Below, piece by piece: positions 31,538-37,222 of a DNA stretch of 37,222 nucleotides. How positions within the stretch are numbered: the stretch's first letter is position 1; every line of letters begins with the position of its first letter. Below the pieces are notes generated by a model. It ran no database searches. It saw nothing but the letters and a program-made list of their open reading frames with translations, and was not told where the DNA came from. Origin of the DNA: a virus. The position numbers and the translations under genes are program-made. Location: positions 1 to 37,222 of IMG/VR virus record IMGVR_UViG_3300025133_000315. The stretch is one strand, 5' to 3'.

Positions 31538-33106
31538 TTAGCGTTTACCTGCTAACTTAACATCAAACTGTAGTTTTCCTAATTGAGGGTTGGTATTTCC
31601 ATTCATCTGTACTTTTAGATTCATGTATCTGCCTGTAGTTCTTACATCTAACTTATGAGATGTACTAGGATTAAATGTCTGTAGTGTGTAAGTTTTAGTA
31701 TCAGTAAGTCTTTGTGTAGCAATCAACCCAACCTTTACGCTATCAACTGAATCTAGATAAATGCCATTAATCCACTTAATAGTAGCGTTATCAGATAAAT
31801 TATCATCTTCATGAACAAAGAAACCATCTGCTTCATAAGCCGTATTAGATAACAATTGTATTTTAGTATCATCTGGCTTAGTGGCATATATTTGTAAAAC
31901 CCCATTAAGTTCTGTTTCGTATATATCAGTTAGTCCTGGCAAAGTTCTCTTGTGTAGCTTTTTTTCGTTGTAATCATAAACGAAAGCTAAGTCACAACCA
32001 TTAGCTGTATTAGACGATGATGAGAAACAAAACCATACTTCTTTATCTCTAGTCTGTTGGAAGCAGAACGACCTATCTTTCTCCGTAGCCTTTACTAAGG
32101 AGAATATAGTATCTTGAAATATTCCTTTTGCAACGTCAGTCTTTTGTGATTGACCATCGTGAATAAATACACCGTAATTGCCGACAACCAAATGCTGAGC
32201 ATTACCGATATTAGCAAAACAACGAGAAGAATAGATACCGTCATCCTCAAAAATACTTTCAAATGATAAAACATAAGAATCTCCTGTTTCAGCAACCCTT
32301 ATAACAGAATCTGATTTATAAGCTATAAAGAACTCCCCTAGTTGACCTCCATCTAATATCTTTCCTGGAGTTTCTATTGCGAAAGCATCGCCTGCTGTAT
32401 TAGTTGTACTAGCAGTCCACTCAGTACTAGATAAAGACCCTATACTTGTTATATGAGAAGACCATAATATATCAATTGGTAGGTTAACATCGTCACTCGC
32501 AGAAGAAGTATTCTCTTCAAAGATATTCATAGCCATTAATCTATTACCAAAAGGCTTTAAACTTCTAGTAACAATAGGATACGTTGTTCCTCCTGCTGGA
32601 GCAGGGTCACTTACAGGCCAGTTAGGCATTATATTAAGACTTCCAGAAGAAATACCAGCATCAGTGAATTGTGGTGGGGCATCAACAGCGGGATTAACAA
32701 TAAGTAATTCATTAAAAACAAATATCTGTGGAGGATACTTTTCATCAAAAGTAAACTTTAAATTTGTTGTGCTGTTTGTAATATCATTCCAAGCAGAAGT
32801 ATTTGTATTGTAGGTTACTACATGACCAAAGTTATCAGTACCTTTTACAATATAAGCTATAACTAAATAATTGTATCCTGCGGGCGTGAATTGTGTTACC
32901 GCCATAGCCTCACCACCCGATATAACTGTATCGGTACCATGTAAAGCTATATTATCTGAAAAAGAATTAACACCATGAACAGATCCATCCTTACATCTTA
33001 CATTTAAACAATCATTCCAAGCTCCATCTGGTAATGAATGTGTTGGTATGTCTGTTATCAGACCTACACTTGAATAATCTATTTCTGGCGTTGTTTTAAA
33101 CGACAT
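31538..33106 (-). CDS. probable tail nozzle/stabilisation protein, 522 aa
   Basis: A beta-rich protein starting with DIPTHSLPDGAWNDCLNVRC, a pattern I associate with uncharacterised podovirus structural proteins. Repeated blades of similar size (for example LVIAYIVKGTDNFGHVVTY, FAIETPGKILDGGQLGEFF, QHLVVGNYGVFIHDG) would suit a beta-propeller such as T7 gp12, the tail nozzle. Assignment is by overall pattern, size and position between metallophosphoesterase and fibre genes. Confidence 0.6.
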   Translation of the reverse strand: MSFKTTPEIDYSSVGLITDIPTHSLPDGAWNDCLNVRCKDGSVHGVNSFSDNIALHGTDTVISGGEAMAVTQFTPAGYNYLVIAYIVKGTDNFGHVVTYNTNTSAWNDITNSTTNLKFTFDEKYPPQIFVFNELLIVNPAVDAPPQFTDAGISSGSLNIMPNWPVSDPAPAGGTTYPIVTRSLKPFGNRLMAMNIFEENTSSASDDVNLPIDILWSSHITSIGSLSSTEWTASTTNTAGDAFAIETPGKILDGGQLGEFFIAYKSDSVIRVAETGDSYVLSFESIFEDDGIYSSRCFANIGNAQHLVVGNYGVFIHDGQSQKTDVAKGIFQDTIFSLVKATEKDRSFCFQQTRDKEVWFCFSSSSNTANGCDLAFVYDYNEKKLHKRTLPGLTDIYETELNGVLQIYATKPDDTKIQLLSNTAYEADGFFVHEDDNLSDNATIKWINGIYLDSVDSVKVGLIATQRLTDTKTYTLQTFNPSTSHKLDVRTTGRYMNLKVQMNGNTNPQLGKLQFDVKLAGKR

Positions 33107-33107
33107 A

Positions 33108-33878
33108 CTAGTCTCCTTTACCTAATTTAATTATTTTTCCCCAGACAGAACATTTTCCTTTGCTAATTTCAATAGGTTCTAGCTGAAAAGTATCATCATC
33201 AAACCAAGTAACTATACCAAAACAATGGTTCCAATTGTGTAATCTCCCTCTTAACCATTTATTCTTCTCTGATGACATATCCTTTAAGCACCCTAAAGAT
33301 TGTGCAAATATAGCACCATCATGTAAACTGGTTCCAGAGTATCTTTGTACATCATGTGTATGACCATAAATAAGATTTGTGCCATAAGAATCTAAATGCT
33401 TTTTAGCATGATTAACTGTCACATAAGCCCCATGCACAAAACTAAGTTTACCTATAGTTAAAACATTGTTATATCCTCTATACTCATACCCTCTTTCTTC
33501 CCATCTACAGGCTTCTTTAAAATTATACTTATTTAGATATGGATGATTATCACCAAAACTATCTAGCCATTCATCATGATTGCCAGCAAGTATATATTTT
33601 TCAGTGCAATTAATTTCTTTTAATACTTTATCGAATCTATCTATTTGTTTATTAACTGCTTTGATTTCTTCATCGACCAAAGGCATTTGATATTCTAAAG
33701 GAGGTAGTTTCTTTCCTTTGTACTTCCAAGCAGAAACTGATTCCCACTCGCCAACATCGCCTAAATTTATAAATATATCTGGCTCAATATATTTTATTGC
33801 CTTTAATACTACTTTTACTGCTTTCTCATCGTGTATCGGAAAGTGCTGATCAGGTATAACAATCGCTCTTTTATACAT
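33108..33878 (-). CDS. calcineurin-like metallophosphoesterase
   Basis: All blocks of the metallophosphoesterase fold are present: PDQH (D10, H12), LGDVGE (D41), AGNHDE (N100, H101), VHG (H149) and YGHTHD (H173, H175). The protein, 256 aa, should bind two metal ions and hydrolyse a phosphoester or phosphodiester; the substrate cannot be read from sequence. GGGAGG lies 6 bases upstream. Two bases separate it from the following structural gene. Such enzymes occur in several phage late regions with unknown roles. Confidence 0.9.
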   Translation of the reverse strand: MYKRAIVIPDQHFPIHDEKAVKVVLKAIKYIEPDIFINLGDVGEWESVSAWKYKGKKLPPLEYQMPLVDEEIKAVNKQIDRFDKVLKEINCTEKYILAGNHDEWLDSFGDNHPYLNKYNFKEACRWEERGYEYRGYNNVLTIGKLSFVHGAYVTVNHAKKHLDSYGTNLIYGHTHDVQRYSGTSLHDGAIFAQSLGCLKDMSSEKNKWLRGRLHNWNHCFGIVTWFDDDTFQLEPIEISKGKCSVWGKIIKLGKGD

Positions 33879-33912
33879 AATGCCTCCCAGAATAGTCTTT
33901 TATTAGAAGTGG

Positions 33913-34020
33913 TTATGATTGTGGTTTTTTATTACAGGGGAATACCCTGTGTTTTTTTCTTGATTTGTTATGAGACTTAATTAATTTTTTTACTTTTTCT
34001 TTAATAGTCCAATAGTCCAT
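33913..34020 (-). CDS. possible 35-aa basic peptide
   Basis: In the gap between the 3-TM protein and the metallophosphoesterase genes, an ATG at 34020 preceded by AAGGGG opens 35 codons. The peptide is very basic (IKEKVKKLIKSHNKSRKKHR), with an amphipathic helix. Its 3' part coincides with the hairpin at 33934-33950, which could instead be the functional element, so support is moderate. Confidence 0.4.
   Translation of the reverse strand: MDYWTIKEKVKKLIKSHNKSRKKHRVFPCNKKPQS
33934..33957 (+). terminator. rho-independent terminator on the antisense strand
   Basis: ACAGGG (33934-33939) pairs with CCCTGT (33945-33950) around a 5-base loop, followed by G and seven T. On the + strand this is an intrinsic terminator; on the - strand, that of the genes, no T run follows. 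It would stop transcription running antisense to the late operon. Confidence 0.5.
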
Positions 34021-34023
34021 TTT

Positions 34024-34452
34024 TTACCCCTTTGCTAGTTGTGCTCCGAAATAAAACTCTACGATAATAGTAGTCCATTTAAAAACTTCATCTAATTTTA
34101 ACATGCCATTAACAGTAATATATTCTATTTTGTCTGGTGTAATATCAAAACCTAAAAAACTTGTACCTTTAATTATTGTAGGTATAACAGTAGGCACGTC
34201 TAAGAATACTGGAGCAACCTGTGTAAATACTATAATACCAAGTAGTACAAATATAATTACTCTTCTATTGAGTGCTGCCCAAGGACTCTCTGATTTAGCT
34301 ACTTCTCTAGCTTTATCTACCTCAGCTGCTCTAGCACTTAATGCCTCTAACTGTAACTTTTGTAAATCTGTAGCTGCTTTACTCTTAATAGCCATAAGCT
34401 TCATAATGAAGCCCATAATTATTGGTGCTACGTTTGTAAGTAAACTAATCAT
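34024..34452 (-). CDS. three-segment membrane protein, holin candidate
   Basis: AGGAG lies 10 bases upstream. The 142-aa protein has a hydrophobic N-terminus (about 3-20), a charged helical linker (AARAAEVDKAREVAKSESP), a strong membrane segment near 68-85 (RVIIFVLLGIIVFTQVAPVF) and a third near 125-140. Size, topology and location in a membrane/lysis cluster fit a holin, or a related inner-membrane protein common in marine phages. No specific holin family is matched by eye. Confidence 0.55.
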   Translation of the reverse strand: MISLLTNVAPIIMGFIMKLMAIKSKAATDLQKLQLEALSARAAEVDKAREVAKSESPWAALNRRVIIFVLLGIIVFTQVAPVFLDVPTVIPTIIKGTSFLGFDITPDKIEYITVNGMLKLDEVFKWTTIIVEFYFGAQLAKG

Positions 34453-34465
34453 TACTCTCTCTCCT

Positions 34466-34849
34466 TTATTGAGGAACTATAGGGGGGCCGTGTTCAGCTA
34501 ATAAACAATGGTACACTTCGTGACCCATAATAGCTAATGCCTCTCTATCATCCCATTTATCTGGTACCATTATATGTACATAACAAGTATCTACTGAAGG
34601 ATGTACTAATGCAAAACCCAATACTTGCTTACCATATTTTTTAGTATGTTTCCAGTAAGCATTGTTAAGGCTCTGTTCATCTTTATGTATAACTACTTTT
34701 AATATGACTTCTGTTCTCTTTACTTCTATCTTGGCATCAGGGCCAAAAGAAGCCATATTAAAATCATCTAATGCTAATACATTGCTGTACCCTGAATTAA
34801 CACAGCCACTAAGGAGGAACGATATAAATAATGTTAGTAATAATTTCAT
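34466..34849 (-). CDS. lipoprotein with zinc-protease motif
   Basis: Residues 1-16 are a lipoprotein signal (MKLLLTLFISFLLSGC), with the lipobox LSGC and acylated Cys16. Near the C-terminus, H110-E-V-Y-H114-x5-H120 follows the metal-binding layout HExxHxxxxxH; the metzincin glycine at the eighth position is a Leu. The mature domain is about 110 aa. It overlaps the upstream coiled-coil gene as ATGA. Being exported and acylated next to membrane and coiled-coil genes, it could act in lysis as an outer-membrane partner, or protect the envelope. Function unproven. Confidence 0.7.
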   Translation of the reverse strand: MKLLLTLFISFLLSGCVNSGYSNVLALDDFNMASFGPDAKIEVKRTEVILKVVIHKDEQSLNNAYWKHTKKYGKQVLGFALVHPSVDTCYVHIMVPDKWDDREALAIMGHEVYHCLLAEHGPPIVPQ

Positions 34850-35109
34850 TGGTTTCTCTTGCTAGTTTGGTATGAGTGGATAATATCTATCATCTTATCT
34901 AACTTATTATCTATCCTACTGAACATAGCTTGGCTCTCAGTTTTCATCTCACTAATCACAGCAGCGTTGTTAGCTATGCTCTGCTTATTGAGTGCCACAT
35001 CCTTCTCTATCTCAGATACTTTGTAGACACCACCTACGGCTATTCCCATTAATACTACGATGGTTGGTATGTCTATCTTTTTTGAAAATTCCCATTTAGT
35101 CTGTGACAT
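34846..35109 (-). CDS. membrane-anchored coiled-coil protein, 87 aa
   Basis: AAGGA lies 7 bases upstream. One membrane segment (IPTIVVLMGIAVGGVYKV, about 14-31) follows a short basic N-terminus, then a long helical coiled-coil (EIEKDVALNKQSIANNAAVISEM onward). This is the layout of Rz-type inner spanins and related phage membrane proteins. Its stop overlaps the lipoprotein gene start, an arrangement like spanin pairs. An i-spanin role is a reasonable guess, not shown. Confidence 0.6.
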   Translation of the reverse strand: MSQTKWEFSKKIDIPTIVVLMGIAVGGVYKVSEIEKDVALNKQSIANNAAVISEMKTESQAMFSRIDNKLDKMIDIIHSYQTSKRNQ

Positions 35110-35119
35110 TCTTAATTCC

Positions 35120-35410
35120 TTATTTGTTTAAGCCGACTGCACTACCAGTTAAGATAGCACCAAAGGCAAGATGAAATAGCCCACCACCCATTAAGGTGAA
35201 GGGGTTATGTTGTCCTGTCAATGTTTTCATTAACTCCATTTGGACCATTGGTTCTTTTGTTGCATTTATTATATCCATTAATTGGCTAATATCTGGTCTA
35301 TTCAAACCGTACCAAATTGGTACGAATAGAAAGTCGTAAAAACAAATTAATAAATAAACAGACAGAGCAGTCCACCGCCATTGCATTGTAGACTTTTCTA
35401 TCTCCGTCAT
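35120..35410 (-). CDS. two-segment membrane protein, holin-like
   Basis: The ATG at 35410 overlaps the stop of the preceding 33-aa peptide (ATGA), so coupled initiation there is preferred; a GTG at 35428 is the alternative. The 96-aa product has membrane segments near 14-36 (ALSVYLLICFYDFLFVPIWY) and 75-92 (GGLFHLAFGAILTGSAVGL), joined by a polar helical part with QHNPFTLMGG. This resembles small phage holin-type proteins. Confidence 0.6.
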   Translation of the reverse strand: MTEIEKSTMQWRWTALSVYLLICFYDFLFVPIWYGLNRPDISQLMDIINATKEPMVQMELMKTLTGQHNPFTLMGGGLFHLAFGAILTGSAVGLNK

Positions 35411-35508
35411 ACACAAGGAGGTTCGCACATTGTACTTTCAACCCCCCAAAGCATAAGAGCTATAAAAACAATCACTCCAGTTGCTATTACGATCTCTTTG
35501 TTAGTCAT
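35407..35508 (-). CDS. 33-aa single-span membrane peptide
   Basis: AAGGAG stands 6 bases before the ATG at 35508. The peptide has a short polar N-terminus (MTNKEI), one membrane span (VIATGVIVFIALMLWGV) and a Cys-containing tail (STMCEPPCV). Its TGA overlaps the next ATG. The strong ribosome site, membrane pattern and coupling make it credible in a lysis/membrane cluster. Confidence 0.65.
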   Translation of the reverse strand: MTNKEIVIATGVIVFIALMLWGVESTMCEPPCV

Positions 35509-35511
35509 ATG

Positions 35512-35802
35512 TTACTCCTTAGGATATTTGTCCTTAACTGCTTTGATAGCATCTTGCCAAGTTGTAGTACCATTTACTGCATCGTGATATCGCATATCAG
35601 CTTGGTCTTGCAAACTTGGATAAGCTCTTCTCCTTGGTTCTTGATAATCCTCAATAACTTGTAACTCTGCTGCTTTTGTATTAACTGCAGCCATATCAAG
35701 AGTAATATTATTATAATCTTTATCTTCTGCTGAAATAACTCCACCACGTTCTTTAACATAAACTGCTGATGGATATAATATATTAATTGCTTCTGAAATC
35801 AT
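35512..35802 (-). CDS. small tail-associated protein, XkdW-like
   Basis: A 96-aa protein overlapping the fibre-gene stop as ATGA, with GGAGG upstream. The C-terminal half reads PRRRAYPSLQDQADMRYHD, then TTWQDAIKAVKDKYPK. YPSLxDQxDMxYHD is typical of small XkdW-like proteins found next to phage tail fibre genes, probably chaperone-like. Exact role unknown. Confidence 0.7.
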   Translation of the reverse strand: MISEAINILYPSAVYVKERGGVISAEDKDYNNITLDMAAVNTKAAELQVIEDYQEPRRRAYPSLQDQADMRYHDAVNGTTTWQDAIKAVKDKYPKE

Positions 35803-36569
35803 GCTGTTACCTCCATTACTGTTAAATCTCCATAAGGTTCTACGCCAGCATTTGTGCTTCTGCTTGTACCTAGCCTAATATTATTCCCACCCCAACTACC
35901 TATAGCCCTAAATGAAATTTCCATTGAACTTGTAGTACCTGCTACGAAAGAACCCACAACTGTCATACCAGTACCATCTGCTGAATAACCATTAGCACTA
36001 TTATAATTAATACATACAGATCCGCTACCAGTACCATGATATATGCCTGCGAAACCAAGGTCATTACCACCTATACCAGCGGCAGCACTTGCCCAAACAA
36101 TAATTATATTAGATGATGATGTGGGTGTTATATTTAGATCAACGTGATTACTTCCATGATTACCGTCAAAATCAGACTCATTAGACATATCATCAGAAGA
36201 TTGAGTCCAACCAGACGCAGATGCCCTTTTAATTTGAACTACTTTTCCAGCTGAACCCCATTCAGGAGCAGTTGCTCCCGAGTTCATAACTAATGCCTGC
36301 CCTGCTGTTCCTTTTGCAAGTCTTTGCAAACCAGAACCATCACGATATAAAACATCACCTTGTGTTGTTATTGTTGTTCCAACATCTGTACCACCAGCTG
36401 CCAGACTCGACCAGTAAGTACCATTACTTACTGCATTACCTGTTGAAGCTAAGATACAAATGTAACTTGATCCTCCACTTGTTACTATATTATCCAATAT
36501 ATATGCTGTGCTATTATTATAAGCACCTTTAAATACTGGTTTTATAACTCCTAAATCAACTGTTGCCAT
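35799..36569 (-). CDS. tail fibre protein with carbohydrate-binding-like module
   Basis: AGGAG lies 7-8 bases upstream. The N-terminus (KGAYNNSTAYILDNIVTSGGSSYIC, then GTYWSSLAAGG) resembles a chitin/carbohydrate-binding module of the type YxxGxxVxxxGxxY. It is followed by a fibre linker (TTQGDVLYRDGSGLQRLAKG, GQALVMNSG, APEWG) that is common at fibre ends. The C-terminal half is beta-rich and Gly/Ser-rich. 256 aa. Likely part of a receptor-binding complex. Confidence 0.75.
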   Translation of the reverse strand: MATVDLGVIKPVFKGAYNNSTAYILDNIVTSGGSSYICILASTGNAVSNGTYWSSLAAGGTDVGTTITTQGDVLYRDGSGLQRLAKGTAGQALVMNSGATAPEWGSAGKVVQIKRASASGWTQSSDDMSNESDFDGNHGSNHVDLNITPTSSSNIIIVWASAAAGIGGNDLGFAGIYHGTGSGSVCINYNSANGYSADGTGMTVVGSFVAGTTSSMEISFRAIGSWGGNNIRLGTSRSTNAGVEPYGDLTVMEVTA

Positions 36570-36579
36570 TTATATTCTC

Positions 36580-37065
36580 CTATGTATATGTGCATATTAA
36601 TTTTCCATCTGAATTAACCGTGTACACTTGGTCAGATGAACCAATATGCCAGTCTAAATAGTTATCTACTCCACTACTATCTGTTAAACTTAAAGTACCT
36701 TCAGTATGAGTCCATATAAGTTTACCAGCAGCATTTTTACTAAATGCATGAACACGAGTAGTCGTACCTGTAATACCAGTTAAACTAGAACCATCAATAG
36801 CAGGTAAAGCTCCTGTTAATTTAGAAGAACTAATTCCCGTAGCTAGATGGGCATCGTCAACTGCACCACTTGCTATCTGTGCTGAATCAATTGCATCATC
36901 AGCCATCTTAGCATTTGTAATTGCATCATCTGCTATACGGGCTACAGGAATCGTACCTGAAGTTAATGAACTAGCATTATCACTGGCTGGAACATTATCT
37001 AAAGCACTTGACTTTACATCTCCTGCACTGTCTAGTAAGTCTGCGAGTTTTCTTGCGTTGCTCAT
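36580..37065 (-). CDS. fibre protein with AxxDDAI repeats, 161 aa
   Basis: The TAATG overlap with the preceding gene sets the start. The sequence has tandem pseudo-repeats of about 10-12 residues with [AI]xDDAI/V and a following AxxA (RIADDAITNAKMADDAIDS, then QIASGAVDDAHL), then a GSSLTG fibre motif near the middle. This is typical of phage fibre shafts of beta-helical type. Tail fibre role likely. Confidence 0.75.
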   Translation of the reverse strand: MSNARKLADLLDSAGDVKSSALDNVPASDNASSLTSGTIPVARIADDAITNAKMADDAIDSAQIASGAVDDAHLATGISSSKLTGALPAIDGSSLTGITGTTTRVHAFSKNAAGKLIWTHTEGTLSLTDSSGVDNYLDWHIGSSDQVYTVNSDGKLICTYT

Positions 37066-37222
37066 TAGTTAGCCTCCAATGATACAAATGCTGGATCTAC
37101 TTCATCTGTCGGGTTAGCTGTCCAATGTTTCAACATATTAATATGTCTTGTATTAGTTTCAGTTTCATCACCATAACTGACATTACCTTCATCATCATAT
37201 ATAGCTACCTTTCTAGTTTCTG
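37065..37222 (-). CDS. C-terminal fragment of a late protein
   Basis: The frame is open from the right end of the window to TAA at 37065-37067, giving the last 51 residues. The segment has VAIYDDEGNVSYGD, then NMLKHWTANPTDEVD, and ends VSLEAN. Fibre-associated by position, but unidentified. The stop overlaps the next ATG as TAATG. Confidence 0.6.
   Translation of the reverse strand, partial: ETRKVAIYDDEGNVSYGDETETNTRHINMLKHWTANPTDEVDPAFVSLEAN

Noticed and set aside
36849-36960. DNA tandem repeat in the fibre gene
   Set aside because: The repetition is explained by fibre shaft codons (ADDAI-type pseudo-repeats) and is not a separate repeat element.

Overview
The window is part of an AT-rich, tailed double-stranded DNA phage genome. 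The organisation is podovirus-like: there is a single-subunit phage RNA polymerase, large ejection-type internal virion proteins, and no tape-measure or sheath genes. No host gene, tRNA, insertion sequence, integrase or CRISPR array was seen. Almost every gene has a strong AAGGAG-type ribosome binding site 5-9 bases upstream and many neighbours overlap by ATGA or TAATG. Both features point to a compact lytic phage of a Gram-negative host that uses Shine-Dalgarno initiation. The base composition would suit a marine or other AT-rich host, but the sequence does not name one. Both ends of the window cut through genes. Terminase, portal, major capsid protein, DNA polymerase and endolysin were not found and presumably lie outside.

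Left arm, + strand, 1-15287. Positions 1-6444 hold about 25 very small genes, mostly 40-120 codons and mostly unrecognised. They include an Api92-like protein, a helix-turn-helix protein, Cys-rich zinc-ribbon-like peptides and several small membrane peptides. Positions 6524-14225 hold the nucleic-acid module: a GP88-family protein, a zinc-finger/Toprim primase, a T7-type RNA polymerase (811 aa), an SSB with a bacterial-style acidic tip, a superfamily II helicase, a YqaJ-type exonuclease and a RusA-type Holliday junction resolvase. Five more small genes follow. Four of the gaps in this arm (913-1043, 6445-6523, 10515-10651, 12864-13002) are densely paired and look like structured RNA elements.

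A strong bidirectional terminator at 15286-15339 separates the two convergent arms.

Right arm, - strand, 37222-15359, in transcription order: tail fibre-like proteins and a small chaperone-like protein; a lysis/membrane cluster (small membrane peptides, a 2-TM protein, a coiled-coil membrane protein, a lipoprotein with a zinc-protease motif, a 3-TM protein); a metallophosphoesterase; a 522-aa virion protein; a large fibre; a glycine-rich adhesin; a tail-assembly chaperone; a GNAT-like protein; and a block of ejection proteins ending in giant 730-, 1361- and 1095-aa products.

The main discovery is in that last block. The 1095-aa protein at the end of the late operon carries the catalytic motifs A, B and C of single-subunit RNA polymerases, with the T7 K-x7-Y spacing in motif B exactly kept. 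It is therefore a probable virion-packaged, injected RNA polymerase comparable to that of phage N4. The phage seems to combine an N4-style virion polymerase and convergent late arm with a T7-style one-chain second polymerase. The neighbouring 1361-aa ejection protein carries an N-terminal staphylococcal-nuclease-like active site. A plausible but unproven scheme is that the virion polymerase and its partners enter first and transcribe early genes, the 811-aa polymerase then transcribes the middle or replication genes, and the late arm is switched on afterwards.
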